Shown here in pieces: positions 36,946 through 45,891 of a DNA stretch of 64,000 nt; position 1 is the stretch's first letter, and each line of letters opens with the position of its first letter. Position numbers and translations under genes: made by a program. This stretch comes from VRUE01 sp963807425 (GTDB taxonomy: Bacteria > Actinomycetota > Thermoleophilia > Solirubrobacterales > 70-9): positions 62,001-126,000 of the forward strand of contig CAWEBZ010000001.1 of assembly GCA_963807425.1 (NCBI GenBank), written 5' to 3'. Below the pieces are notes generated by a model that searched no databases, was not told where the DNA came from, and worked only from the letters and a program-made list of their open reading frames with translations.

Positions 36946-38493
36946 CTACTCGGGGGAGGGGAGGCTGGCCACAGCCCGCTCGAGCAGCCCCCGCGAACCC
37001 TCCTCCTCGCGCAGCTCGTGCGCGGCGAAGATCTCGTCCAGGTCCTCACGGGTGAGGGTCTCGCGCTCGAGCGCGTTGGCGGTGAGGTCGTCGAGGCACT
37101 CGCGGTTGGCCGCGAGCAGGGCGCGGGCACGGCGATAGGCCTCGCGGGCGAGGTTCATCGCGGCCAGGTCGACGTCGCGCCGGGTCCGATCGGAGAGGGC
37201 GTAGTCGCCGGTCGGCAGCGCTATCGGCGGCGCACCGTCGGCGTCCAGCGCCACCCCCATGCCGAACTCGCCGACCATCTGTTGGCAGACCGCGTGCACC
37301 CGGGCCAGGTCATCGACCGCGCCGGAGTAGGAGTTGCCCAGCACCTCCTCCTCGGCCGCGCGGCCGCCGAGCAGGGTGACGATCTCGTCGAGCAGTTCGT
37401 TGCGGGACTTGAGGTAGGTGTCCTCCTGCGGCGAGTGGCCGACGAAGCCGAGCGCCGGCCCGCGCGGGACGATGCTGAGGATCTCCGGCGGGTCGAGGCC
37501 GAGCAGCCGCCGGCAGAGCGCGTGGCCGGCCTCGTGGTAGGCGACGATGCGGCGCTCTTTCGAGTTCAGCCTGCGCGCCTGCTGCGAGCCGACCGACTGG
37601 CGCAGCAGCGCCTCGTCGAGGTCCTCTCGCGCCATCGCGCTGCGTTCGGCGCGGCCGGCGATGATCGCCGCCTCGTTGAGCGCGTTGGCCAGCTGGGCGC
37701 CGGTCATCCCGGTCGTCTTGCGGGCGACGTCTGTCAGGTCCAGGTCCGGCGCGAGCGGCTTGCCTTTCGCGTGCGCCCGCAGGATCGCCTCGCGCCCGTC
37801 GCGATCGGGCGGCGAGACCAGCACCTGGCGGTCGAAGCGCCCCGGACGCAGCAGCGCGTGGTCGAGCTTGTCGACGTGGTTGGAGGCGGCGATGACGATC
37901 ACCGTGCCGGGATCGCGCTCGAATCCGTCCAGCTCGACCAAGAGCTGGTTGAGCGCCTGCTCGCGCTCGCTCGAACCGCCATCGCCGCCCCCGCCGCTGC
38001 GCGCGCCTCCGACGGCGTCGAGCTCGTCGATGAAGATCACCGCCCGCCCCGACTTGCGCGCTTCCTTGAACAGCCGCCTGATTCGCGCGGCACCCCTCCC
38101 CACAAACATCTCGACGAAGCTCGATCCCGAGGCGGCGAAGAAGTCGACGCCCGCCTGGGCGGCGACCGCGCGGGCCAGCATCGTCTTGCCCGTCCCCGGC
38201 GGGCCGAAGAGCAGCACGCCGCGCGGCGGCTGGGCGCCGAGGGCGGCGAAGCGGTCGGGGTCGCGCAGCCACTCGGCGACGTCCATCAGCTCGTCCTTGG
38301 CCGCGTCGACTCCCTGCACCTCGTCCCAGAGCACCGGCTCGGTCTTGCTCGCCTTCACCGTCTCCGGCTTGGTCGAGCCCACCGTGCTGCGCATCAGCCT
38401 CAGGAAGACATAGAGCAGCGCAGCCATGAAGAAGACCCCGAAGACCGGGTACCAGTCGAAGAAGAATTCCTGGATTTGTTCCGTGGTAGACAA
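36946..38493 (-). CDS. FtsH-like AAA+ zinc protease with one membrane helix
   Basis: This 515-aa protein has a single N-terminal helix (about 12-33, DWYPVFGVFFMAALLYVFL) and goes directly into the AAA domain: Walker A FGPPGTGKT, Walker B IFIDELDAVGG, SRH and ARKTTGMTGAQLANALNEA. The protease site is HEAGH with SGAVDDLARVH supplying the third ligand. Canonical FtsH has two helices around an external domain; here both are absent or reduced. TTG 38493 is the only start after an in-frame stop, without a ribosome site. Confidence 0.88.
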   Translation of the reverse strand: MSTTEQIQEFFFDWYPVFGVFFMAALLYVFLRLMRSTVGSTKPETVKASKTEPVLWDEVQGVDAAKDELMDVAEWLRDPDRFAALGAQPPRGVLLFGPPGTGKTMLARAVAAQAGVDFFAASGSSFVEMFVGRGAARIRRLFKEARKSGRAVIFIDELDAVGGARSGGGGDGGSSEREQALNQLLVELDGFERDPGTVIVIAASNHVDKLDHALLRPGRFDRQVLVSPPDRDGREAILRAHAKGKPLAPDLDLTDVARKTTGMTGAQLANALNEAAIIAGRAERSAMAREDLDEALLRQSVGSQQARRLNSKERRIVAYHEAGHALCRRLLGLDPPEILSIVPRGPALGFVGHSPQEDTYLKSRNELLDEIVTLLGGRAAEEEVLGNSYSGAVDDLARVHAVCQQMVGEFGMGVALDADGAPPIALPTGDYALSDRTRRDVDLAAMNLAREAYRRARALLAANRECLDDLTANALERETLTREDLDEIFAAHELREEEGSRGLLERAVASLPSPE

Positions 38494-38564
38494 AAGTGCT
38501 CAGCGAGTGTGGGGCTTGGGCCCCCGCACGCCAATCGCACATGTGTCCAAACTGCGGCCTGAGG

Positions 38565-39248
38565 CTAAAGTTCGTGCCTGGCGACCGCGCCGCTCTGCAA
38601 CGCCTGCTCCACCAGGGCGACCCGCTTGCGGTTCTGCGGCAGGTCCTCGACCGCGAGCTTCTCGAAGAGCGCCCGCATGTGGGTCTTCACCGCGTCGACG
38701 CTGAGGTGGAGCTCGTCGGCGATCGCCTGATTGGTCGGCGGCGTGGCGAAGGCGCCACCGTCCTTGAAGGGCCGGCAGAGGGCGACGAGGACGCGGCGCT
38801 GACCGGGTGAGATCGTCGCCGCGGCCGGCACCTCGCTGGCGGCAACCGTCGCTTCGAGCGAGCCTTCCCCGTCCCCGCCGGGGCGGCGGTAGAGGACCGC
38901 GGTACGGCCGAAGCGGATCGTGTCGCCGTCGCGCAGGCGGCGGCGACCATGGACCCGCTCCTCGTTGACGAAGGAGCCGTTGCGGGAGAGGCCGTCGTCG
39001 AGCAGTGTGCACTCGCCGCCGACGACCTCGATCTGCGCGTGCAGGGTGGAGACCTCCTCGTCCCAGTCGAGCCGCAGGCCTGTGGCTTCGCCGCGTCCCA
39101 CCCAGAGCTCGAGCACTCCCTCCTCGACGACGACGATGCGCTGCTCCTGCTCGCCGTCGCGGAAGACGAGGAAGGGACGGCCACCGCGCTCCGCCTCGAT
39201 CTGGGCCTTCAGCTCGGGGGCGCTGGTCGGGCGTGGGTCGGGGCTCAC
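38565..39248 (-). CDS. FHA-domain transcriptional regulator with C-terminal HTH
   Basis: In this 227-aa protein the FHA domain (about 35-120) carries WVGRGEATGL, STLHAQI, LSRNGSFVNEERV and GDTIRFG, the phosphothreonine-binding pattern. A LuxR/GerE-like helix-turn-helix follows (NQAIADELHLSVDAVKTHMR). It probably links Ser/Thr kinase signalling to transcription. GTG 39248 is chosen because a terminator lies at 39304-39327, upstream of it; a longer TTG reading is unlikely. Confidence 0.82.
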   Translation of the reverse strand: MSPDPRPTSAPELKAQIEAERGGRPFLVFRDGEQEQRIVVVEEGVLELWVGRGEATGLRLDWDEEVSTLHAQIEVVGGECTLLDDGLSRNGSFVNEERVHGRRRLRDGDTIRFGRTAVLYRRPGGDGEGSLEATVAASEVPAAATISPGQRRVLVALCRPFKDGGAFATPPTNQAIADELHLSVDAVKTHMRALFEKLAVEDLPQNRKRVALVEQALQSGAVARHEL

Positions 39249-39303
39249 GCCGCTGATCCTAAGACCACCTCCAGGGGTTCGCTCCCACCCTCTTGGCAAT
39301 AAA

Positions 39304-39327
39304 GAGGCCCCGCTGCGGCGGGGCCTC
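39304..39327 (-). terminator. intrinsic terminator after the MBL gene
   Basis: GAGGCCCCGC / GCGGGGCCTC is a perfect ten-pair stem with loop TGCG. On the minus strand it is followed by TTTATTG, so it ends transcription of the metallo-hydrolase gene before the FHA regulator. Confidence 0.75.
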
Positions 39328-39356
39328 GTTTGCGTCTATACCCAGTTTTAGGGGCG

Positions 39357-40103
39357 CTAACCCCGCTCCACCTGCGAGCCGCCGACGATAGCCTCCTCGC
39401 CGCTGTCGCCGAAGACGATCCAGGCCTTGTTGCCACCGTCGTAGTCCGGCGCCCAGAGCTTCAGCGTCGCCGGCCGTCCCCAGACGGTCACCTGCTCGTC
39501 GCCGACCTCCTCGATGCCGCGCCAGATCCGCACGAATGGGTTGCCCTCCCACTCCTCGCCGATCGTCGTCGGCTCGCGGTGCCCGGGGTGGACCACGGTC
39601 TCGGGCGGCAGCTCCATCAGCCGCATCACCGAGGACTGCAGGTCGGCGAAGCCGCTCGCGCCCGGTGCCATCGTCCCCCCGACGGTCCCCTTGAAGAGGA
39701 CGTCGGCGGTGAAGAGGTCGGTGCCGTTGACCAGCAGGGCGACGTGGCCGGTGGCGTGGCCAGGGGTGTAGATCGCTTCGATCTCGAGGTCGCCGGTGGA
39801 GAGCTTGCCGCCGTCGGCGATCGTCTCCGCCACCTCCTCCTCGATCTCAGCCGCCGTCTCGGCGTGGGCGACCATCGGCGGGTTGCCGAGTCGCTGCCGC
39901 GCCTCCGGCAGGCCCGCGATGTGGTCGGGGTGGGGATGGGTGACGAGCACGTGGGTGATCTCGATCCCGTCGCCCTCGGCGCGGTCGATCAACGGTCCCA
40001 GGTCGTCGTTGCCGTCGATCAGCACACCCTTGCCGCCGGCCTCGTCGGCGACCAGGTAGGCATTCGACAGCCACTGCGGGTTCTCGGTCCTCTCGACGAT
40101 CAA
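39357..40103 (-). CDS. MBL-fold metallo-hydrolase
   Basis: This 248-aa protein has the metal motif THPHPDHIAG (HxHxDH), then TPGHATGHVA, LFTADVLF and VHPGH, the glyoxalase II/lactonase-like set. The last 50 residues, with VTVWGRPATLKLWAPDYDGG, form an extra beta segment. Substrate unknown; thioester or lactone hydrolysis is plausible. TTG 40103 has GGAAGGAG seven bases upstream. Confidence 0.85.
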   Translation of the reverse strand: MIVERTENPQWLSNAYLVADEAGGKGVLIDGNDDLGPLIDRAEGDGIEITHVLVTHPHPDHIAGLPEARQRLGNPPMVAHAETAAEIEEEVAETIADGGKLSTGDLEIEAIYTPGHATGHVALLVNGTDLFTADVLFKGTVGGTMAPGASGFADLQSSVMRLMELPPETVVHPGHREPTTIGEEWEGNPFVRIWRGIEEVGDEQVTVWGRPATLKLWAPDYDGGNKAWIVFGDSGEEAIVGGSQVERG

Positions 40104-40149
40104 GTCATCACTCCTTCCGGTTGCTCGCGTACCGGAACTCTCCCAGAAC

Positions 40150-40914
40150 TCAGACGGCTGCCGAGATTGCGCTGCCCTCGAGCAGGGTCTTGGCGATCAG
40201 CTCGGGGTCGTCCCACATCGGCGTGTGGCCGACGTCGGGCAGGACGAGGTAGCGAGCGCCGGCCGGCCGGCGCTCCGGTCGCGGCGGCGCCACCAGCCGG
40301 TCGAGCTCGCCCCAGGCGAGGGTCACGGGCAGGTCGGGATAGCCGGCGGGGTCGAAGATGTGTGTGCGCATCGCTCGGTTGGCCCCGTCGTAGCCGTTGG
40401 CGTCGATCCAGCCCAGCACCAGCTCGCGTCCCTCCTCCACCGGGATCCGCTCGGGCCGGGCGGCAAAGGTGGACAGCATCGCCTCGCGGCCGCGGCGCGT
40501 GCGCAGGGCGAGCGAGACGGCCAGTCGAAGGCGCTGTGCCCAGCGGCGGGGCTCGCCGCGGCGCTTCCCCAGCGGCTGGCGCCAGAGCCCGGCGGGGGAG
40601 AGCGCCGTGACCGAGGCGGCCCAGCCGGCGCGCCCCATTTCCAGCCCTACCCAGGCGCCGAGCGAGTTGCCGGCGACGTGGGGGCGCTCGATCCCGCGCT
40701 CCTCGCAGACCTCACGCACGGCGGCCGCCAGGTTGGCCGGGCTCGGCTCGATCTCCGCCGGCAGCGCCGGGGCGGAGCCGAACCCGGGCATGTCGATCGC
40801 GATCGGCTCGCGCTCGGGCGAGAGCAGGTCGAGGACCGGGTTCCAGACCGCGGCCGAGCCGCCGAGGCCGTGCAGGAGGAGCAGCGGCTCGCCGGCCCCT
40901 TCGCTCACTGCCAT
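40150..40914 (-). CDS. alpha/beta hydrolase (Ser nucleophile)
   Basis: This 254-aa protein has oxyanion LLLHGLGGSAAVW, nucleophile elbow GNSLGAWVG (Ser), acid in LAWGELDRLV and His in VGHTPMWDDP. It probably acts on esters or lipids. The ATG overlaps the end of the CFA-synthase gene by 10 bases, placing it as the last gene of the amine oxidase/DUF1365/CFA operon. Confidence 0.85.
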   Translation of the reverse strand: MAVSEGAGEPLLLLHGLGGSAAVWNPVLDLLSPEREPIAIDMPGFGSAPALPAEIEPSPANLAAAVREVCEERGIERPHVAGNSLGAWVGLEMGRAGWAASVTALSPAGLWRQPLGKRRGEPRRWAQRLRLAVSLALRTRRGREAMLSTFAARPERIPVEEGRELVLGWIDANGYDGANRAMRTHIFDPAGYPDLPVTLAWGELDRLVAPPRPERRPAGARYLVLPDVGHTPMWDDPELIAKTLLEGSAISAAV

Positions 40915-42023
40915 TTCGGCTTCGCAAACAGCGCTTGCACGTCGCCGATCCTACGCTCGCGGAAGCCCGCCTCGGAGGTGCTCAGGTAGAAGGTCCAGAG
41001 ACGGCGGAAGCGCTCGTCGTAGCCGTGGGCGCGGAGACGGTCCCAGGCCGAGAGGAAGCGGCTGCGCCAGGCGGCGAGGGTGAGCGGGTAATGGGCGGTG
41101 ATGTCCTCTCGCCACACCTCGCGCATGTCGGTGACGCGGGCGAGGCAGTCGGCGATCAGCTGCTGCGAGGGCAGGCAGCCGCCGGGGAAGACGTAGGTGT
41201 TGGCGAAGCTGCGGGCACCCTTCTCGATCTCGTAGATGCGGTCGTCGATCGTGATCGCCTGCAGCAGCATCAGCCCATCGGGGGTGAGCAGCTCGGCGCA
41301 GCGACGGAAGAAGTCGTCGAAGTACTGCCAGCCGACCGCCTCGATCATCTCGATTGAGACCAGCCGGTCGTAGCGGCCCTTGAGGTCGCGGTAGTCCCGC
41401 ATCAGAACGGTGACGCGGTCCTCGAGCCCGGCTTCTCGTACCCGCCGGCTTGCCAGCTCGTGCTGCTCGGCGGAGATCGTCGTCGTCGTCACCCGGCAGC
41501 CGTGCTCGCGGGCGGCGTGGATCGCGAGCCCGCCCCAGCCGCTGCCGATCTCCAGCAGGTGGTTCTGCGGGCCGAGCTGCAGCCGCTCGCAGATCCGCTC
41601 CAGCTTCTCCAGCTGTGCCTCCTCGAGGCTCGCGCTCTCGTCGGGGAAGTAGGCGCAGGAATAGACCATGCGCTCGTCGAGGAAAGAGGAGAAGAGGTCG
41701 TTGCCGAGGTCGTAGTGGGCGGAGATGTGCTTCCGCGCGCCGACCCGGGTGTTCTCGGGGACGAGATGGCGAGCCCGGTGCAGCAGGCCGCGTGGCTTGG
41801 CGACGGCGCCGCGCAGGCCGTCGAGCTGGCGCAGCTCACGGGCGGCGATCCGGATCAGCGGGACGAGGTCGTCGGTCTCCCAGAGCCCGGCGACGTAGGT
41901 CTCGCCGAGCCCGAGGCTGCCCCGCAGCGGCCCGCGCCAGGCGGCGGGGTCGCGGATCGTCAGCGTCGCCTGCAGCTCGGCGTCCGGCGGGCCGAAGCTG
42001 CGCTGCCGCCCTTGCTCGACCAC
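40905..42023 (-). CDS. cyclopropane-fatty-acid-synthase-family methyltransferase
   Basis: This 372-aa protein from GTG 42023 transfers a methyl or methylene from SAM to unsaturated acyl chains of phospholipids. It has the substrate region ISAHYDLGNDLFSSFLD, SAM motif LEIGSGWGGLAIHAA and EMIEAVGWQYFDDFF. In-frame coding likeness continues upstream (RLARTAVSQALRRIRAGRIE), as in family N-termini, but without ATG, GTG or TTG before the DUF1365 stop, so the true start is unsettled. It is the third gene of a four-gene lipid-modifying operon. Confidence 0.88.
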   Translation of the reverse strand: MVEQGRQRSFGPPDAELQATLTIRDPAAWRGPLRGSLGLGETYVAGLWETDDLVPLIRIAARELRQLDGLRGAVAKPRGLLHRARHLVPENTRVGARKHISAHYDLGNDLFSSFLDERMVYSCAYFPDESASLEEAQLEKLERICERLQLGPQNHLLEIGSGWGGLAIHAAREHGCRVTTTTISAEQHELASRRVREAGLEDRVTVLMRDYRDLKGRYDRLVSIEMIEAVGWQYFDDFFRRCAELLTPDGLMLLQAITIDDRIYEIEKGARSFANTYVFPGGCLPSQQLIADCLARVTDMREVWREDITAHYPLTLAAWRSRFLSAWDRLRAHGYDERFRRLWTFYLSTSEAGFRERRIGDVQALFAKPKWQ

Positions 42024-42088
42024 CTCGATGCGGCCGGCGCGGATGCGGCGCAGCGCTTGCGAGACGGCGGTGCGGGCGAGCCGGTCCC

Positions 42089-42868
42089 CTACGGCGATAG
42101 GAATCCCTTCGGCCGCCTTCCCTCGGGGTGGGGGAAGTACCGCGCGCCCTTCAGCTTCAGGCGCAGCGACTGCGCGTAGATCTTCGCCACGACCTGCAGC
42201 GACATCGCCGGGTAGCGGACCAGCATCCGGGACAGCAGCGGCCCACTGAGCTCGTGGCGGCGCATCGAGAGGGTCGCGTCGAAGGCCTTCCCTTCGCTGC
42301 CCTTGGGACGCGACTCGATCTGGACTTGGAGGCTCCCGCCCGGCTCAGTCGCGCGGAAGGCGTAGGTCTGGTCCATCCCCATCAGCGGGGAGACGTGGAG
42401 GGTCTTGTCGAGCTCGTCGGTCAGCACCGCTCCTTTGCGCGCACCGCGTTCCAGGACATAAGGATGACGCTCGCCCCAGGGGATGTTGTTGACGTCGGCG
42501 ACCACCGCCTCGACCTGCTCGCCAGTGTCGTCGAAGCAGTAGTAGAAGCTGACCGGGTTGAAGACGTGGCCGAGGTAGCGCAGGTTGGCGAGCATTCGCA
42601 CCGGTCCGGCGGGTCGCCGGCCGCCGCTGGCCTCGACCGTGTCGCGGGCGCACTCGGCCAACGGCCGGCGGGGATCGCCCATGTAGTCGGCGCGGCGGAA
42701 GCAGGCCGGCGCGCGGCGGCGGGCCGACCACAGCGGGTAGGGATCGAGCGCGCCCGGCAGCTGCTCGAGGTCGAGATACATGAGGAAGAGCCGGTAGCGG
42801 AACTCGTGCTCGACCGGCTCGAAGCGCCGGTGCCGGATCCAGCCCTCGTAGACGGCCGAGGCGCTCAT
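42089..42868 (-). CDS. DUF1365 family protein
   Basis: This 259-aa protein begins SAVYEGWIRHRRFEPVEHEF, with FLMYLDLEQLPGALD, NLRYLGHVFNPVSFYYCF, PWGERHPYV, KTLHVSPLMGMDQTYAFR and a C-terminal KIYAQSLRLKLKG. This is the DUF1365 family, almost always found between an FAD amine-oxidase-like gene and a CFA-synthase-like gene, as here. Biochemical role unknown; lipid modification is inferred. ATG 42868 overlaps the upstream stop (ATGA). Confidence 0.92.
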   Translation of the reverse strand: MSASAVYEGWIRHRRFEPVEHEFRYRLFLMYLDLEQLPGALDPYPLWSARRRAPACFRRADYMGDPRRPLAECARDTVEASGGRRPAGPVRMLANLRYLGHVFNPVSFYYCFDDTGEQVEAVVADVNNIPWGERHPYVLERGARKGAVLTDELDKTLHVSPLMGMDQTYAFRATEPGGSLQVQIESRPKGSEGKAFDATLSMRRHELSGPLLSRMLVRYPAMSLQVVAKIYAQSLRLKLKGARYFPHPEGRRPKGFLSP

Positions 42869-44130
42869 GCCGCCAGTGCCAGCGGTGCCGCCGCTGCGGC
42901 TGGGATTTGCTCGCAGGCCCGGATCGCGCTGCGCACACCGTCCTCGTGGAAGCCCCAGCCCCAGTAGGCGCCGCAGTAGTGGGTGCGGCGAACGCCGCCG
43001 ATCTCCTCGTACCGGTCCTGGGCGCGGACGCCCTCCGCGGTGTAGACGGGGTGGTCGTAGGAGAAGCGGCGCAGCACCTTCTCCGGGTCGATCTCCTCGC
43101 CGCGGTTGAGCGTGACCAGGAACTGGTGCTTGCTGCGCAGGCTCTGCAGGTTGTTCATCCAGTAGGTGACGGTGCTGTGCTGCGCCGGTTGCTCGCTGAG
43201 GTGGAAGTTCCAGCTCGACCAGGCGGTGCGACGGCGGGGCAGCAGCGAGGCGTCGGTGTGCAGGACCGCTTCGTTGCGCTGGTAGGGGATCGCGCTGAGG
43301 ATCTCGCGCTCGGCCTCGCTCGGGTCGGCCAGCATCCCCAGCGCCTGGTCGGAGTGGGTGGCGATCACGACCTCGTCGAAGTCCTCGCTCTCGCAGCCGT
43401 CCGCCTCGATCCTCACTCGGTCGCCGAGCCGCTCGATGCTGCGCACCGGAGCGCGCAGGCGGATGCGGTCGCGCCAGGTGGCGGTGATCGCCTCCACATA
43501 GCGGACCGAGCCGCCGGCGACGGTGCGCCAGCGCGGCCGGTCGCGCAGGCTGAACATCCCGTGGTTGTCGAAGAACTCGGCCATGAAGCTGGCCGGGAAG
43601 CTCCACATCTGCTCCGGGTCGGCCGACCAGACGGCGGAGGCCTGGGGCACGATCAGGCGCTCGATGAAGTGCTTGGAGAACCCCTTCTCCTCGAGCCAGA
43701 GGCCGAGCGAGGGGGCGGTCCCATTCATCCCGATCAGCGCCCGCGCCTCGCGGTTGAAGCGGCGCCAGTCGCACAGCATGCCGAGGAAGGAGGGGCTGAG
43801 CAGGTGGGCGGGGCGGCTGAACAGGCCGAGCGGCGTGCCCGCGTACTCGAATTCCCCCCGCCCGTCGGAGACCGAGAAGCTCATGTGGGAGGGCTGGCTG
43901 GCGACGCCCAGCTCCTCGAGCAGCGCTTCGAAGCCCGGGTAGTTGCGGTCGTTGAAGACGATGAAGCCGGTGTCGATCCAGTGGCTCTCGTCCTCGTAGT
44001 CGATACGGACGGTGTTCGTGTGGCCGCCGACCCGCGAGGCCGCCTCGTAGACGGTTATCTCGTGCTCGCGATGCAGCAGATGGGCCGCGAGGAGCCCTGA
44101 GATTCCGGTTCCGACGATCGCGATCTTCAT
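42865..44130 (-). CDS. FAD-dependent amine-oxidase-like protein
   Basis: This 421-aa protein has the dinucleotide site IAIVGTGISGLLAAHLL and EAASRVGGHTNTV at the start, a central WSFPASFMAEFFDNHGMF, and the C-terminal FAD contact THYCGAYWGWGFHEDGVRSA. It is first gene of the trio with DUF1365 and CFA synthase, coupled by ATGA. In bacteria the trio is linked to lipid modification, so a fatty-acyl substrate is more likely than an amine. The minus-strand promoter region holds a TGACG/CGTCA repeat. Confidence 0.9.
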   Translation of the reverse strand: MKIAIVGTGISGLLAAHLLHREHEITVYEAASRVGGHTNTVRIDYEDESHWIDTGFIVFNDRNYPGFEALLEELGVASQPSHMSFSVSDGRGEFEYAGTPLGLFSRPAHLLSPSFLGMLCDWRRFNREARALIGMNGTAPSLGLWLEEKGFSKHFIERLIVPQASAVWSADPEQMWSFPASFMAEFFDNHGMFSLRDRPRWRTVAGGSVRYVEAITATWRDRIRLRAPVRSIERLGDRVRIEADGCESEDFDEVVIATHSDQALGMLADPSEAEREILSAIPYQRNEAVLHTDASLLPRRRTAWSSWNFHLSEQPAQHSTVTYWMNNLQSLRSKHQFLVTLNRGEEIDPEKVLRRFSYDHPVYTAEGVRAQDRYEEIGGVRRTHYCGAYWGWGFHEDGVRSAIRACEQIPAAAAAPLALAA

Positions 44131-44167
44131 CCCAAGTAGCTACGTAGAAGGCCGCCAGACAGATGCA

Positions 44168-44186
44168 TGACGCATTCGGTACGTCA
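44168..44186. promoter_or_regulatory. inverted repeat upstream of the lipid-modification operon
   Basis: TGACG (44168-44172) and CGTCA (44182-44186) are inverted around nine bases; read on the minus strand, TTGACG could serve as a -35. It is the only symmetric element I found in the 281-base space between the amine oxidase start (44130) and the protease start (44412). The rest shows no gene. Confidence 0.3.
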
Positions 44187-44411
44187 ATGGTATGGCGCAA
44201 TCTGGCGCCGCGGAGGATTGCGCGTTACGGTTGTCGGCAGTTGAAGTGAAGATGGATGCACCCGGGCGCCAGGATTCCCGCCCAGTGCTCTTCGCGGTTT
44301 TTCCTCGATGGCGCTTCTCGCGTACAAGTCAGCCCCTGCTGTCGCGACGCCGGCTGTTGCCGGACGATCCGCCTTGGCAAGGGCCTACGAGATAGATACG
44401 GGTCCCGCTCC

Positions 44412-45470
44412 GTGAGCCGGCGCCCGGCGGGGGCGCTTGCGGGCATGGCCATGATCCTTCTCCTCGCCGCTCCGGCCGGCGCGTCGCCGCAGCCGCTGAG
44501 GGTGCCGATCCACGACGTCGTGGTCGAGCGGCCGGGTACGGAATCGGCACGGATCTCCGCGAGCACCTCGGTCCAGCGCTACTCGATCAACGACGGCAGC
44601 CCCGACACGATCGCCGTCAGCGTCACGCCTCAGTGCGCCGCCGCCTGCAACGCGGCGGATCCCCAGCTGATCGCCAACTTCATCGGCACGCTGATCCACG
44701 GCGAGGAGGTCAGCCTGCTCACGGTGCAGCTCGATACCCCGTTCCAGCTCGGCTTCGATTGCGGCTTCGGCGCCCAGGCCTGCTACTTCAGCGGCCAGAA
44801 CAAAATGGTGATCAGCGGCGACGACACGGTCGGCGACGACGGCTCGAGCCGCGAGCTCGTGATTGCCCACGAGTACGGGCATCACGTCGCGCAGCACCGC
44901 GAAAACCCGGCGCCGTTCCCGACCGCGATCGACTGGGGCCCCGAGCACTGGGCCAGCTACGAGAACGTCTGCCAGGGCAAGCGTTCCGGCACGCTCTTTC
45001 CCGGCGACGAGGGCACGCACTACTACGAAGACCCCGGCGAGGCCTTCGCTGAGGCCTTCGCTCGCTATCGCTTCCCCGATGCGGCCGTCGAGTGGAGCTG
45101 GCTGCCGGCACTCGCCCCGGACGCCGGCTCCTTTCAGGCGATCCGGGAGGACACGCTTTCGCCCTGGCAAGGCCGGACGAGCTTCTTCCTGTCCGGTCGC
45201 CTACCGGCCAGGGGGGAGGGCGCAGCCGTCGAGACTCTGCGTACGCCGCTCGACGGAACGGTCAGCCTGCGCCCAAGCAGCCTGCGCAGGCACGGCTACG
45301 AGCTGGCCCTCCGTAGCCGTGCCGGCAGGCTTCTTCGCAGCTCCCGCAACGGCCTCGGCCCCCGCCACCAGCTCGATTACACCGTCTGCGGCCAGTCGAA
45401 GCTGCAGCTCGTGATCCGCTCAACCCGCCGCTCCGGAGGCACCTTCAAGCTGCGAATCCAGCGACCCTGA
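44412..45470 (+). CDS. secreted gluzincin-like zinc metalloprotease
   Basis: This 352-aa protein starts at GTG 44412 with a signal peptide (VSRRPAGALAGMAMILLLAA, cleavage after PAGA). The zinc motif is HEYGH (153-157, in IAHEYGHHVAQH). Downstream YYEDPGEAFAEAFARY supplies a Glu in an E-x-x-A-E-A context, typical of gluzincins. Two cysteine pairs precede it. The last 100 residues look like a beta-rich accessory domain. ATG 44445 is an alternative start. The substrate is unknown. It sits just before tRNA-Asp. Confidence 0.75.
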   Translation: MSRRPAGALAGMAMILLLAAPAGASPQPLRVPIHDVVVERPGTESARISASTSVQRYSINDGSPDTIAVSVTPQCAAACNAADPQLIANFIGTLIHGEEVSLLTVQLDTPFQLGFDCGFGAQACYFSGQNKMVISGDDTVGDDGSSRELVIAHEYGHHVAQHRENPAPFPTAIDWGPEHWASYENVCQGKRSGTLFPGDEGTHYYEDPGEAFAEAFARYRFPDAAVEWSWLPALAPDAGSFQAIREDTLSPWQGRTSFFLSGRLPARGEGAAVETLRTPLDGTVSLRPSSLRRHGYELALRSRAGRLLRSSRNGLGPRHQLDYTVCGQSKLQLVIRSTRRSGGTFKLRIQRP

Positions 45471-45506
45471 GATAATCCCCGCCGGGCATCCATTTGCCCA
45501 TCCCTC

Positions 45507-45580
<74 letters not shown>

Positions 45581-45891
45581 TTCACAGCTGAAGCCGCATT
45601 ATGCCGCGAGTTTTCAGCGGAATAGGAATAACCGCCGACAGGCAATTCCCTCGCTTTGGGTACCAAGTGCCTTGTGAATCGGCGACGCCAGCCTGCTCCT
45701 TGGGGAACCCAGAGCGCTCGCGCGGCCCTCGCCACCACACCGCAGGCCATCAAGCAAAGAAAATCTATTAATAAGATCAATCAAGCGTCCAAATCTTGTG
45801 CCCGGCGGTTGACTCCCGGATCGGCAGGCCATACGAATGGACAAAGTCCGTCGCCAGTCATTGGGCGAGACGGCCTAGATGGAGGGGAGCA
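45581..45891 (+). other. 311-base gene-free stretch before the RHS gene
   Basis: No credible gene is visible. The composition is less G+C-rich than around it, with an AT-rich run near 45760-45785 (AAATCTATTAATAAGATC). The right third holds the candidate RHS promoter and leader. No repeat of the tRNA 3' end was noticed here. Confidence 0.5.
45809..45837 (+). promoter_or_regulatory. candidate sigma-70-type promoter of the RHS gene
   Basis: TTGACT (45809-45814), a 17-base spacer and TACGAA (45832-45837) form a near-consensus promoter. Transcription would start near 45844, leaving a leader of about 48 bases with GGAGGGGAG directly before ATG 45892. Confidence 0.55.

Noticed and set aside
36943..38562. 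539-codon plus-strand open frame opposite the FtsH-like gene
   Set aside because: No family resemblance, no ribosome site, and complete overlap with a well-supported gene.
42089..44200. 703-codon minus-strand frame spanning amine oxidase and DUF1365
   Set aside because: Only its last third, from ATG 42868, is DUF1365; the first part is an out-of-frame reading of the amine oxidase gene. It is not a fusion protein.
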